Below the pieces are notes generated by a model. That model ran no database searches. It was given only the letters and a program-made list of their open reading frames with translations, and was not told where the DNA came from. A stretch of DNA of 64,000 nt from Candidatus Kapaibacterium sp. (GTDB lineage Bacteria > Bacteroidota > Ignavibacteria > Kapaibacteriales > Kapaibacteriaceae), in NCBI GenBank assembly GCA_030833725.1, contig JAURGP010000004.1, positions 1-64,000 of the forward strand, written 5' to 3'. Made by a program: the position numbers and the translations under genes. Shown here piece after piece: positions 9,579 through 18,898 of the stretch; positions within the stretch are counted from its first letter, which is position 1, and each line of letters begins with the position of its first letter.

Positions 9579-10859
9579 ATGAATCTACGACTACTCATCA
9601 TCGGTGTGATGATGGCAGTGTCAGGGTGCGTCTCCGAGCTGGAGCAGGTGCTGATACCCGAGGTCGATCGAAGTATGATCGTGGGTACCGAGCGTATTAT
9701 CGACACCACCAAACGCGACATTCTTGATGGTGTGTACACCACCGATGAGAGCCAAACGACCGTTCAGCGATTTGGCACCGTGCTCAGTGTGCGCTTGAAC
9801 GCCAATGGCACACTGAGCATCTACGCAGCACAGGGTATTCACACCATGCTCCTAGAAGGCGGCCTTCGTAATGACTCGGCGATCTATGTAGGCAGCTGGC
9901 GGAGCATCAATAGCCCGGCGACGGGGTCCATCACCGTGGTGATTCGTCCTGACGAAGGGGGCGCTGATGTATCTCGTGGTAAGGCGACCTCAAACCTTGT
10001 TCTGCGCTGCCGCGTCCGCACCGGCAACGGATCGGACCAGGCACTCGTGCTTCGGTGGCAGGCAAAGCTCACAGACGATTTGCGCAACTTTCACATCATT
10101 GCTCATCGAGGGGGAGGGCGAAACTCCGAGCGGTTGGGGGTCAGCGAGAACTCACTTCCGATGCTTCGGCTGGCTCCCTACCTCGGAGCCACTGGTGTGG
10201 AGATCGACGTTGAGGTTACGAAGGACGGCATTCCGATTGTGTTCCACGACCCCAGCTTCACGCCCCGAACAGTGCAAGGTTCGTACATCATGGGTAGCGT
10301 AGCGAGCTACACCTACCAGCAGATTCGGCAGCACGTGCGACTTGTCAACGGCGAGCCCATTCCTACACTCCAGGAGGCTCTACAGACGATCATCGAGGAG
10401 ACTCCACTGGAGTTAGTGTGGCTGGACGTGAAGCAACCCTCTGTGACTGCTGCCGTGCTGGAAGCATGTCTTGCGGCACAAACCACCGCACAGCTGCGCA
10501 ATCGTACGGTCGAGATTCTCCTCGGCATTCCCACAGCGGCTATTCTGCAGGCCTATCGGAACGCTAACGTTGACGGAAAGGACCGCGTAGGCGTGCTCTG
10601 CGAGCTGGACCCTCAAACAGCGCGGAGTATCAACGCTCGCGTATGGGCGCCACGCTTCACGGACGGCATTCAGCGCTCCGAGGCTGAGCAGATGCGACAG
10701 GAGGGTAGGAGGGTGTTTGTGTGGACGTTAGATGATCGAGCCTTCATGAGCAACTACCTCCAAGAGCGCTACCGCAATGGCTTGTTGTACACGGGAGTGC
10801 TTACCAACTATCCAACACTGCTGGCCGCGATTCTCTATGCTTCCAAGGTGACCCCGTGA
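9579..10859 (+). CDS. Glycerophosphodiester phosphodiesterase-family lipoprotein
   Basis: 426 residues from ATG at 9579; the longer open frame overlaps the preceding gene and is not used. Lipobox AVSGC gives cysteine 17. An N-terminal domain of about 150 residues of unknown function precedes a GDPD domain starting near residue 172, with the catalytic HRG (His176), the metal ligands in VEID (Glu208, Asp210) and the second histidine in FHDP (His223). The end WTLDDRAFMSNY…GVLTNYP is typical of the family. It would hydrolyse glycerophosphodiesters to glycerol-3-phosphate and alcohol at the envelope. It overlaps the next gene by GTGA. Confidence 0.85.
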   Translation: MNLRLLIIGVMMAVSGCVSELEQVLIPEVDRSMIVGTERIIDTTKRDILDGVYTTDESQTTVQRFGTVLSVRLNANGTLSIYAAQGIHTMLLEGGLRNDSAIYVGSWRSINSPATGSITVVIRPDEGGADVSRGKATSNLVLRCRVRTGNGSDQALVLRWQAKLTDDLRNFHIIAHRGGGRNSERLGVSENSLPMLRLAPYLGATGVEIDVEVTKDGIPIVFHDPSFTPRTVQGSYIMGSVASYTYQQIRQHVRLVNGEPIPTLQEALQTIIEETPLELVWLDVKQPSVTAAVLEACLAAQTTAQLRNRTVEILLGIPTAAILQAYRNANVDGKDRVGVLCELDPQTARSINARVWAPRFTDGIQRSEAEQMRQEGRRVFVWTLDDRAFMSNYLQERYRNGLLYTGVLTNYPTLLAAILYASKVTP

Positions 10860-11464
10860 GACTGTTCGTCCTGATGATACTTGTTGTTGCAGGTGGTCGT
10901 CTGCATGCCGCAGTCACCGACGGTCTGGTTCCACTGGACCGAGCAGAGTATCGCTTGGAAATGCATGTGATTGGTGGCCTTGGTGCAACGTGGTACACGG
11001 AACCACCCTCTCGGTATTCCAACGAACGGATCTTCACGGGGTACAACGGTAATGCACGGATCATGTGGCATCCAGATCACTTGTTGGGAGTTGGCCTGAT
11101 GACGGGCTACCAGGTGTTCTCCCTGGAGCGATTCTCTCCTGGGCCGGATAACGATCTTGTGCAGGAAACGAAGATGCAACTTGGCAGCATACCCATCCAT
11201 GCCGTCTTTGAAATGCAGGGTCCGTATGTCCGCATTGGCGCAGGAATTGGTATGTACGTTCTGCTGTCGCAACTGCACGAGGGCGATGCCATTACGTACA
11301 GTAATAGTTTAGCCTTCGGAGGTTCGGCGTGGATTGGATATGCCTTTACGCTTAGTGACCGACTGCGACTTGGTCCAGACCTTGTTGTTCAGGTCATTAG
11401 CGATCGCGGAATCGGCAACGTCTCGGCCATGGTTACGGTCCAGATCGACCTGCTATCCTACTGA
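10856..11464 (+). CDS. Predicted outer-membrane beta-barrel protein, OmpW/OprF-like size
   Basis: 202 residues from a GTG that overlaps the GDPD stop codon. A signal peptide (RLFVLMILVVAGGRLHA) leads into alternating strands (YRLEMHVIGGLGATWY, LLGVGLMTGYQVFSL, VRIGAGIGMYVLLSQL, LGPDLVVQVISDRG) and ends VTVQIDLLSY with a terminal aromatic residue. This fits a small 8-stranded barrel, but no family can be named. It is the last gene of the operon and its end overlaps the convergent crtI end by 12 bases. Confidence 0.55.
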   Translation: MRLFVLMILVVAGGRLHAAVTDGLVPLDRAEYRLEMHVIGGLGATWYTEPPSRYSNERIFTGYNGNARIMWHPDHLLGVGLMTGYQVFSLERFSPGPDNDLVQETKMQLGSIPIHAVFEMQGPYVRIGAGIGMYVLLSQLHEGDAITYSNSLAFGGSAWIGYAFTLSDRLRLGPDLVVQVISDRGIGNVSAMVTVQIDLLSY

Positions 11465-12946
11465 CTCGGCATGTTCGGCAGCAATCATGCGGGCCGCGAT
11501 CTTGCCGGAGCTCATCACGCCGGGTAAGCCCGCGCCGGGATGGGTACCCGCACCAACAAAGAACAAGCCTTCCACATCTTCCGACTTGTTGTGAGGACGC
11601 CACCACGCACTCTGCGTCAGGATCGGCTCCACAGAGAACGCACTGCCCTTGAACGAATTCAGTTCGTCGCGGAAATGGATCGGGTCGATGTAGTGCTCGG
11701 TTACGATGTGACGCTGCAGATCCGGCAGGTAGCGATCCTCGAGATACTGCATAATGCGATCGCGATAGGTCTTAGCCATCGTGGACCAATCAGTGCCGGA
11801 GTCTAGGTGTGGCACCGGCGAAAGCACGTACCACGAATCGCATCCCTCTGGCGCCAACGATGGATCGGTTGCCGTTGGACGATGCAGGTACAGGGAGAAG
11901 TCATCGGCCAAGTGCTTCTTCGTAAAGATGTCTTCTACGAGCTCCTTGTAGCGAGGGCCCATCAGGATCTCGTGGTGAGCGATGTTCTCGTACTTGCGGT
12001 TCGTTCCGAAGTAGATCACAAACAGGCTCATGGAGTAGCGCATCTTCTCGATGTGCTCATTGGTATTGTGCTTGCGGTAGGGGGCTTTGATCAGATCAAG
12101 GTAGGCCTGGGCAACGTCGCCGTTGCACACCACCGTGTCGGCCTCGAGCGTCGAGCCGTCGCGCAGTCGCACGCCATGGGCCCGCGCCGTAGCTCCATCA
12201 GGATGGACGAGGATTTCATCGACTTCAGCGCCGTAGCTGATGGTACCACCCATATCGGTAAACAGCGTGGTAAGCCCCTTTACCAGAGCGCCCATCCCTC
12301 CCATGGCAAACCACACACCCCACTCCTGCTCCAGCTTATGGATGAGGGCGTAGATGCTGGTTGTTTGAAAGGGATTGCCACCTACAAGCAGTGGGTGGAA
12401 GCTAAAGACTTGTCGCAGGCGGTGATCCTTGATGTGAGAGTTCACAAACGCCGCCACGCTGCGATCACTCCGCAACCGGATGAGCTCTGGAAGCACCTTC
12501 GCCATATCTGTCAGGTGCGTGAAAGGTTGATCGATGAGATCGAATCCGGCCTTGAAGATCGCGGCTGTTTTCTCGTAGAATCGCTCGTATCCTTTTACAT
12601 CGGCAGGATTGAAGGATCGAATCTGCTCGATCACCTCATCGCGCTTGCCATTGTAACGAAACACGGTTCCGTCTTCGAATCGCACGTTGTAGAAGGGGTC
12701 GATCGGTACAATCTCGACGTAGTCTTCGGTACGCTTGCCGGCAAGCTCAAACAGCTCGTGAATCAGCCACGGGGCGGTGATGATCGTAGGGCCGCCGTCA
12801 AACACAAAGCCGTCCTGCTCGTACACGTAGGCACGGCCACCCGGCTTATCGCGTTTCTCCACGATGTGGACGTTGTACCCCTTGGCTTGCAGGCGAATAG
12901 CTGCCGTGAGCCCGCCAAATCCGCTTCCGATAACGATGGTCTTCAT
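11453..12946 (-). CDS. crtI: Phytoene desaturase (CrtI) family FAD-dependent oxidoreductase
   Basis: 497 residues. The N-terminus has the dinucleotide-binding GSGFGG (7-12) with the downstream EKRDKPGGRAYVYEQDGFVFDGGP stretch diagnostic of CrtI-type desaturases, and the C-terminus has the signature FFVGAGTHPGAGLPGVM. Members insert double bonds in phytoene-like carotenoids; related enzymes act as neurosporene or diapophytoene desaturases or carotenoid oxidases, so exact product is open. No crtB or other carotenoid gene is next to it. It lies 27 bases downstream of the glycosyltransferase gene on the same strand and probably shares its transcript; a glycosylated carotenoid is one possible link. 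Confidence 0.88.
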   Translation of the reverse strand: MKTIVIGSGFGGLTAAIRLQAKGYNVHIVEKRDKPGGRAYVYEQDGFVFDGGPTIITAPWLIHELFELAGKRTEDYVEIVPIDPFYNVRFEDGTVFRYNGKRDEVIEQIRSFNPADVKGYERFYEKTAAIFKAGFDLIDQPFTHLTDMAKVLPELIRLRSDRSVAAFVNSHIKDHRLRQVFSFHPLLVGGNPFQTTSIYALIHKLEQEWGVWFAMGGMGALVKGLTTLFTDMGGTISYGAEVDEILVHPDGATARAHGVRLRDGSTLEADTVVCNGDVAQAYLDLIKAPYRKHNTNEHIEKMRYSMSLFVIYFGTNRKYENIAHHEILMGPRYKELVEDIFTKKHLADDFSLYLHRPTATDPSLAPEGCDSWYVLSPVPHLDSGTDWSTMAKTYRDRIMQYLEDRYLPDLQRHIVTEHYIDPIHFRDELNSFKGSAFSVEPILTQSAWWRPHNKSEDVEGLFFVGAGTHPGAGLPGVMSSGKIAARMIAAEHAESVG

Positions 12947-12973
12947 GCGCGTGGTAACAGCTTCTGCTGTGGA

Positions 12974-13795
12974 TTAGTTTCGAAGAGGGTGAATGCTCGA
13001 GTGTTCCGTCACGGTGCCGCCGGACTGCCGGGTATGGGCGCGAATGGCATTGTTGTTGTCCAAACCCTGATCCGTGACGTATCCACGCGTATGATCTAGG
13101 TGAACGCAGCCGACACGATACCGGACCTGTTTGCCACGGATGCCGGCATTTTCCAGCCGCTCGCCCAACTCCCGATCCTCGCCACCATATACCATGCGCT
13201 CATCAAAGCCCCCTGCCTGCAGCAGGTAGTCCTTCCACGTAGAAGCGTTGTGCCCATTCCAGGTAGGTCGGGTGGTGGTAATCGCGTCGAAGATTCTACC
13301 GATCAGTGACGATTGGCGGAGCTTCCACAAACTGGTGGAACTCGGTACACCCATGCGGCGCAGCCATGACGGTCGCGTTACCTGTCGGTGCAGAATGTGC
13401 TGCTGGGCGATGCGGTGGCATACCAACATGGGCAGCTTGACGTATCCGCCCGAGAGGAACCGTCCACGCTCACGCAGCGCAAGGTGTCGCTCCACAAACC
13501 ACGGAGCGGGGATACAGTCGCCATCGGTAAAGATCAGGTAATCCGTGCTTGAGGCCAGAATTGCCTTGTTCAGGATCGCACACTTGCGAAATCCGTGATC
13601 CTCGTGCCACATGTGCACGATCGGGTAGGGGGCTCGGTCGCGCATGTGATCGATCACGGCACGTGTATCACTGTCCGATCCATCATCGGCAATCACCACC
13701 TCGAAATCCTGCACCGTCTGCACGGAGAACCCATCCAGCACATGCTGGAGCCATTGCGGCTGGTTGTACGTGGAGATGATGACGGATGCTCGCAT
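12974..13795 (-). CDS. Family 2 glycosyltransferase (chondroitin-polymerase-like)
   Basis: 273 residues with the GT-A fold: SVIISTYNQPQWL at the N-terminus, IADDGSDSDT (DDGS at 37-40), the metal/nucleotide-sugar DGD (91-93) in YLIFTDGDCIPAPWF, and the C-terminal galactosyltransferase-type motif GGFDERMVYGGEDRELGERL. No membrane segment is visible, so a soluble or peripheral inner-membrane enzyme is likely. It precedes crtI on the same strand. Acceptor unknown: exopolysaccharide, lipid or carotenoid are all possible. Confidence 0.85.
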   Translation of the reverse strand: MRASVIISTYNQPQWLQHVLDGFSVQTVQDFEVVIADDGSDSDTRAVIDHMRDRAPYPIVHMWHEDHGFRKCAILNKAILASSTDYLIFTDGDCIPAPWFVERHLALRERGRFLSGGYVKLPMLVCHRIAQQHILHRQVTRPSWLRRMGVPSSTSLWKLRQSSLIGRIFDAITTTRPTWNGHNASTWKDYLLQAGGFDERMVYGGEDRELGERLENAGIRGKQVRYRVGCVHLDHTRGYVTDQGLDNNNAIRAHTRQSGGTVTEHSSIHPLRN

Positions 13796-13862
13796 GAAAA
13801 CATGCCTGTGATAACGAACGCTGACTCACAAAAATGTCAATTTACTGCCCGTATATTCCTGC
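13796..13862. promoter_or_regulatory. Divergent promoter region between glycosyltransferase and 13863 operon
   Basis: 67 bases, locally A+T-richer than the flanks. On the plus strand TATATTCC (13852-13859) lies three bases before the ATG at 13863, resembling the other short box-to-start arrangements although two of eight bases differ from TAnnTTTG. No clear box was found for the minus-strand gene. Confidence 0.35.
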
Positions 13863-14909
13863 ATGATTGCACTGGCACTCCTTCTGGCTCTCCAACAAGA
13901 CATCCAACAGGACACCTGTGCACCGTGCCCTATTCCCTGTGCTCGTAGTACAGATCAGGCCTTTACTGTGCGAATGACAGGTGGCCGGCTAGACCCGCCA
14001 CAGTCGTTCACCAGTATCCAGCGCGATACACTTCACATCGCGGGGGAAACCGTACAGGCCATTCGACTCTTCTGGCATGTCGGTAGTGAGTGTAGGGATA
14101 CCCTGGTCCAGGCCCATCATGTTGATGCACTCGTCATGGGTCGAACGCTTGGAAAGGTGCCGCCACTCTATGTGCCGATACTGCCCGTGCGCGAGTACGT
14201 GCGCCTAGAAGAACCACGAACCAACGGTAACTGGGCTGAGCTCGGCGTGTTTGCTGGCTATGGCGGTCCAGATAACTCCCAGGAGCGGCCCACACAGATT
14301 GGGTTCACTTCGGTGTACGGTGGAGCCGATGCCGTTGTGGCGCCGTTTGGCAACCTGCTCGGAGATCATTTGTCGTTGGGTGTGGGCGCGGGTTTGACGT
14401 TCGAAGGAGGGCGCATGCGCATCCCGGTGCTGGGACAGCTCCGCTGGACGTTTTCCAGTACCGAGACGGTAACCTCGGTGCGGTTCGAGCCCAATGCCTG
14501 TACGTTTTCCTGTCCTGGCGGAGTAACCGATACCGTGGAGGTACCAGCCGGCTACGTTCAGCGCTCCGGTGCGGATAGCGTTGATCGATCAGCAGCTCTG
14601 TTTCGTGAGCGCGTGATTGTAGCGGACGACTTCGCTCCGTATGTGTTTGCTGAAGGGGGCTTGGTGTTCAATGGCCCCTTTGAAGGCGCAGGCGCACGCC
14701 CATCGGAAAACCCGGACGATTACGGACAGTATGTACTTGGTGTGGGAGCGGGCATGCCGGTGATCGGCAATCTCCACGCACAGATTGCCTATCGATTTCA
14801 ACGGTTGAACCTGCGTACACCGTGCGAAAACTGCTCCGACCTGTTTGTCCTCAACACCAACGTGGTGCACAGTGTGGTGCTTCGCGTTGCCTATCATCTG
14901 GGCTGGTGA
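13863..14909 (+). CDS. Predicted outer-membrane protein, first gene of an envelope operon
   Basis: 348 residues, family not recognised. The N-terminus is short and hydrophobic (MIALALLLALQQ) and can act as a signal peptide. A cysteine-containing N-terminal region (CAPCPIPC) is followed from about residue 125 by barrel-like strands: WAELGVFAGYGG, GDHLSLGVGAGLTFEGG, YVLGVGAGMPVIGNLHAQIAYRF (cited in parts), ending SVVLRVAYHLGW with a terminal aromatic residue. It overlaps the following lipoprotein gene by ATGA-type spacing. A partner barrel for the lipoprotein and the PD40/OmpA protein downstream is the most natural reading. Confidence 0.55.
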   Translation: MIALALLLALQQDIQQDTCAPCPIPCARSTDQAFTVRMTGGRLDPPQSFTSIQRDTLHIAGETVQAIRLFWHVGSECRDTLVQAHHVDALVMGRTLGKVPPLYVPILPVREYVRLEEPRTNGNWAELGVFAGYGGPDNSQERPTQIGFTSVYGGADAVVAPFGNLLGDHLSLGVGAGLTFEGGRMRIPVLGQLRWTFSSTETVTSVRFEPNACTFSCPGGVTDTVEVPAGYVQRSGADSVDRSAALFRERVIVADDFAPYVFAEGGLVFNGPFEGAGARPSENPDDYGQYVLGVGAGMPVIGNLHAQIAYRFQRLNLRTPCENCSDLFVLNTNVVHSVVLRVAYHLGW

Positions 14910-16825
14910 TGATGCTTCGACTCTCCATACTCCTGATCTTCATTGCGGCTGTCCTACTGGGCTGCCAGGAGCCAACCCAACCGAACGATCTCGTGAAGAA
15001 TCGAACCGTTTCGGTGGAAGTTCGCCGAACAAACGGCGACCCCGTTCCCTCCGCAACGGTTACGTGGCAGCGTGTCACGGGCGTGAATGCTCCTGTAGGT
15101 GGAACGTTGCAAACAGGTTCCGACGGCGTCGCACGTGTGCAGGTGGCCGACGTGTCCATTGAAGGCGACTCGCTGCGGATGAACGTTGCTCCCCCCAACA
15201 TCGACCTGATGATGCACGTCTGCTCGGACACCACCGTGGTGCTCAGCGTGGATTCAACAATTCCCTGTGGTACCATCGATGTGTCTGATACGATGTACTT
15301 CGATGCCTGTCCATCTCGAGCACCAGGATCGGTTACGGAGTGCAGGGTGTTTCCAACCAACTGTCCCCAGACATTCATCGTAGAAGCGTCCGACTCGACG
15401 GTTGGAGACTTCGCCATACGTCCGTCCAATGGGGGATCTGCCGTAGGCGTGGTCGAGCTATGTGCAGTGTTTTCGCCAACCAGCTCGTCACCCGCGCAAC
15501 AGGAACACACCATCACCGTCGAGGGTCGTGATCCTGCTGGTGGAGGTCCATTGATCCGCCTGACAGTCACTATGATCGGCCGCGTGGAGTGCACGGATTG
15601 TCCGTGTCCTGACTTCAGCAACGTTGCGGACACGACCGACACCACCTGTTACAATGTTCCAACGGACGTCGACGTGGAGATGGCACGGGCCGGTATTGTT
15701 TCAGGAATCGGTTCAGACTGCGTTGTGCTACTGGACCTGGTCTCCAATTCGAGTGAGGATCAAGTGTCTGTCGCAACGGGCTCACGGTTCACGCTGCGGA
15801 ATGGCCAGCGTGTTCCGAATCTACGTTTGACGATTACTGCACAACCAGGCCCTACGGAGCTTGTCACCCAGTTGACGTATCGGGTGCGCACACAGAGAAG
15901 CGATGGAGTTATTCAAGAGTGTACGCCGAATCTCACCGTGACGATTGTGACGCCCCTTACCCCTCCCGACTGTCGCCTCGAACCCGATCGTATCGATACG
16001 CTCCGCAAGTGCGTGTTCAACGAGGAGTCTACGAGCGATACGGTCTTCCTCGTCAACGATGGGTTGTGTGTTGCGGAGTTTCGGGTTGCCGTGACGGGTC
16101 CGTTTACGACCAACCTGTCCAGTCCAGTAGTTGTCGTTCCGCCGGGAACGCGTATTCCAGTTGTTGTGTCGTTCACTGCTACAAAGGGTGACTGGGATCG
16201 CAATAGTCAGTCTGCGCTCGGACCACGTGGTACGAAGTACTTTGCCGGTCAGCTGCGGGTGAGCGGCTGTGCAACGGCATCCCTTGCGCTGGTCGGTGAT
16301 GGTTACGTTGATTGCAGTGCCTTCAAGTACCAGTGCTTACGGGAGTTTCGCCCAGCGGCGTACCCGAACGTGTACGCCGAAAGCATCGAACTACTGAACG
16401 ACCGTGCCCAGATCCTGTACCAGAACGACAATCAGACCTTCCGCCGATTCGACGTGTGGTTCGATGACATCCGCGACCTTGGCGGCGGCACGTACGAAGC
16501 CACGCTAGCCACTGGGAATGGAGCACAGTACAGTGGTGGGCGCTACTACCGCGTAGCGCGAAACTTCTTCGTCAGTCCGGGAACGTCGATTTGTGAGACG
16601 TATCCCTCGCAGGCCTCCCAAGACTGTGCCTTGTTGCAGAACGATGGTGGTCAAGGCCAAACGTCGCTCCCTGGCGTCCGTGTAGGTGATGTGATTCTAT
16701 TTGTGACAGCCAGTGGTGAGTGTGCGCTGCTCTGGGTGCAAAACATTGGCTTGGATCGCAGTGGAGCCAACGCACTGCCGGCAGCTTGTATCGAAATCTG
16801 CTATCCAATGTTCACTACGCCATGA
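14909..16825 (+). CDS. Large Ig-like multidomain lipoprotein
   Basis: 638 residues. Lipobox VLLGC sets cysteine 19. The first domain after it (VSVEVRRTNGDPVPSATVTW … GSDGVARVQV) is a carboxypeptidase-regulatory or Ig-like beta-sandwich. Later regions look like choice-of-anchor-D/ASPM-type Ig domains (TSDTVFLVNDGLCVAEFRVAVTGPF, VVPPGTRIPVVVSFTA). Many cysteines occur in pairs (CTDCPCPDF), consistent with disulfides in the periplasm or at the surface. Start at 14909 or 14912 overlaps the previous stop, and its own stop overlaps the next start by ATGA. No enzyme motif was seen. Confidence 0.65.
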   Translation: MMLRLSILLIFIAAVLLGCQEPTQPNDLVKNRTVSVEVRRTNGDPVPSATVTWQRVTGVNAPVGGTLQTGSDGVARVQVADVSIEGDSLRMNVAPPNIDLMMHVCSDTTVVLSVDSTIPCGTIDVSDTMYFDACPSRAPGSVTECRVFPTNCPQTFIVEASDSTVGDFAIRPSNGGSAVGVVELCAVFSPTSSSPAQQEHTITVEGRDPAGGGPLIRLTVTMIGRVECTDCPCPDFSNVADTTDTTCYNVPTDVDVEMARAGIVSGIGSDCVVLLDLVSNSSEDQVSVATGSRFTLRNGQRVPNLRLTITAQPGPTELVTQLTYRVRTQRSDGVIQECTPNLTVTIVTPLTPPDCRLEPDRIDTLRKCVFNEESTSDTVFLVNDGLCVAEFRVAVTGPFTTNLSSPVVVVPPGTRIPVVVSFTATKGDWDRNSQSALGPRGTKYFAGQLRVSGCATASLALVGDGYVDCSAFKYQCLREFRPAAYPNVYAESIELLNDRAQILYQNDNQTFRRFDVWFDDIRDLGGGTYEATLATGNGAQYSGGRYYRVARNFFVSPGTSICETYPSQASQDCALLQNDGGQGQTSLPGVRVGDVILFVTASGECALLWVQNIGLDRSGANALPAACIEICYPMFTTP

Positions 16826-18894
16826 TACTACGCACTACACTACATGCCCTCTGGGTGGTGTTGCTGACAGGTGTCAGTGTGAACGCGCAACATGCGGGCG
16901 TTGTGCTGGACACCACACTTAACCGCACGGCTGAGGCATATGCTCTTGCATTCCGAACAACAACTACTGGTGTGGAAGCGTGGCTCACCATTGCGACCGA
17001 CACGACGGGTGATCAGCGCCTGATGGCACGCAGCATGTTCCAAAAGGATGGTTTCGCACCTGTCGAGATCGTACGACATCCCGCGGTGAACGTTCCGGAT
17101 TCACGCTACAACGGCGTGCCGACATTCAATCCTTGTAATCCAGACGAGGCGGTGTTTGTGTCCGATCGCTCAAGTGCTGGGCAGTCGCGCAGGTCGAACG
17201 ACCTCTACTGGGCCGTCCGCACCAATGGCGACTGGACGGTGAAACGGATGGCAGCAAACTCATCAGCCTGGGATGATACTCCAGCCTTCGGAGCTGATGG
17301 ACAAGCATTGTACTTCGCCTCCGACCGCCTTCGGCCCGGATCGGGAAGTGCCGATCTCTTTCTGATGCGTCGATCTGGTGAGGGGTGGTCGGATCCGCAA
17401 TTGCTGCCGATCATCAATGGCAGTGCATCCCACGAAGCATCACCTTCTACCAGTAGCGATGGCTACCTGTATTACTCCAGCAATCGTGATGGCGATCAGG
17501 ACATCTACCGGGTGCGCCTAGGAGTTGATGGTATGCCGTCACAGCAGCCAGAGAGGATTACGATCGAGGGGGTGAATCTACCCGGGAGTGACGAGTACCA
17601 TCCCGTGATCACTCCAGGAGGCCGTTGGTTGGTGTTTTCATCCAATCGTGGTTCCAACCCATCGCGCCCATTCCGGCTGTACTACGTACAACTTCCGGAT
17701 ACCACTCGGAGATCACTAAGTCTTACGGTTACCGCCCGCACCAGAGTTCGGGATGTGACGAAGCTTCAGTTCTTTGGCGAGCTCGACTCGATTTACAACG
17801 TCGCGACCCAGGTACGATGGGTGGATATGTCTACCGGTACGGAATCGATGCTGCAAGCCCAGAGCGGCCGTGTGGATGTGTCATTAGGCACTGTCTCGAT
17901 CGATGGTCCGTGGCACGATACGAGGATTCGCACGTACGTGGCACAAGCGCGCCCTCATCAGGAGGGTTTTCAGGCGACAACCGATACGCTGGTGATTGAC
18001 GTCGTGAACTGTGGTGGCAATCTGAACCATACGTTGTACCTCGACGACACTACTACAGCGAAGCAATCGTGCGATTTCACCTTCCGCACGTTCAATGTTC
18101 CGTTCTTCATTACCGCATACTGGTGTCCTACCACAAGTGCATATCGGCAGTACACGCCGTGTACGTCCTTGTTTACCGATGATCTTCCGTGCGAAGTGCT
18201 GCAGCAACCAGAGCACTGCGAATCAAACGAGGCCTATACGTACGAGTTTGTTCCAGCGAAGTTGATTCGTCGCAGCCGGGCTGCAGAGAACTGCGTGAAT
18301 TACGACGAGTTTCTTCGCAATGGTCCTACATGGGCTCATGACGTTGATCGGGCGATCGAGAGAATGCGCGACGAGGTTGGAGCAGCGTTGAACGAGCCAT
18401 GTATTCAAGAGGCAATTCGCCGTGGCTACACGGTGGATGTTACCTATGTAGGAACCACAGATGATCGCACGATCAACTACAAGTGCACCTACACCGGAAA
18501 GGCCTACGAGGAGATTCAGTCGCTTGCCCCGGATATCCAGATTGATACGGCGATCGTACCCTTTATTACTCCGGGACGGAAGTTCAATGCAGGGGGCTAT
18601 GGTGGGCGTGCTGGAGGTAATCAGCTGTTGAGTGACCTGCGTTCGCTCTACTTCGCCATCCTCTTCGACAACCTCTGCAAGGCGACGGTGCCACAGTACG
18701 CGGCTCTGCGAGCGCGAAAGCAGATGACAGTCCGTTCACGAGGTCAGGCCATTGATACCAGAGATCTGCCGTATGAGTTCAAGCGAGCTGCTGGCGTGGA
18801 AGTGCGCGTGCCCGACTTTGAGATCATCAGCAAGGGCAGGACGGGTACTCCGTCACGAACCGTCGTTCTCTGTCCGTCGACGTCGTGCCCGTAA
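16822..18894 (+). CDS. PD40 beta-propeller protein with divergent OmpA-like C-terminus
   Basis: 690 residues with a signal peptide (ILRTTLHALWVVLLTGVSVNAQ). Residues about 85-300 carry PD40/TolB-type propeller blades: PDEAVFVSDRSS, GQALYFASDRLRPGSGSADLFLM, GYLYYSSNRDGDQDIYRV, GRWLVFSSNRGSNPSRPFRLYYV. The C-terminal ~170 residues resemble an altered OmpA-like domain: VDVTYVGTTDDR stands where families have I-x-GHTD, NQLLSDLRSLYF where they have NxxLSxxRA, and EFKRAAGVEVRV where they have RxxxRRVEV. Insertions make peptidoglycan binding uncertain. It is co-translated with the lipoprotein before it, which suggests a common envelope complex. Confidence 0.65.
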   Translation: MILRTTLHALWVVLLTGVSVNAQHAGVVLDTTLNRTAEAYALAFRTTTTGVEAWLTIATDTTGDQRLMARSMFQKDGFAPVEIVRHPAVNVPDSRYNGVPTFNPCNPDEAVFVSDRSSAGQSRRSNDLYWAVRTNGDWTVKRMAANSSAWDDTPAFGADGQALYFASDRLRPGSGSADLFLMRRSGEGWSDPQLLPIINGSASHEASPSTSSDGYLYYSSNRDGDQDIYRVRLGVDGMPSQQPERITIEGVNLPGSDEYHPVITPGGRWLVFSSNRGSNPSRPFRLYYVQLPDTTRRSLSLTVTARTRVRDVTKLQFFGELDSIYNVATQVRWVDMSTGTESMLQAQSGRVDVSLGTVSIDGPWHDTRIRTYVAQARPHQEGFQATTDTLVIDVVNCGGNLNHTLYLDDTTTAKQSCDFTFRTFNVPFFITAYWCPTTSAYRQYTPCTSLFTDDLPCEVLQQPEHCESNEAYTYEFVPAKLIRRSRAAENCVNYDEFLRNGPTWAHDVDRAIERMRDEVGAALNEPCIQEAIRRGYTVDVTYVGTTDDRTINYKCTYTGKAYEEIQSLAPDIQIDTAIVPFITPGRKFNAGGYGGRAGGNQLLSDLRSLYFAILFDNLCKATVPQYAALRARKQMTVRSRGQAIDTRDLPYEFKRAAGVEVRVPDFEIISKGRTGTPSRTVVLCPSTSCP

Positions 18895-18898
18895 ACAG

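Noticed and set aside
11807-13099. A 430-codon open frame on the plus strand opposite crtI and the glycosyltransferase
   Set aside because: Both genes on the other strand show full family motifs; the antisense frame has no recognisable domain and is rich in residues expected from reversed codons.
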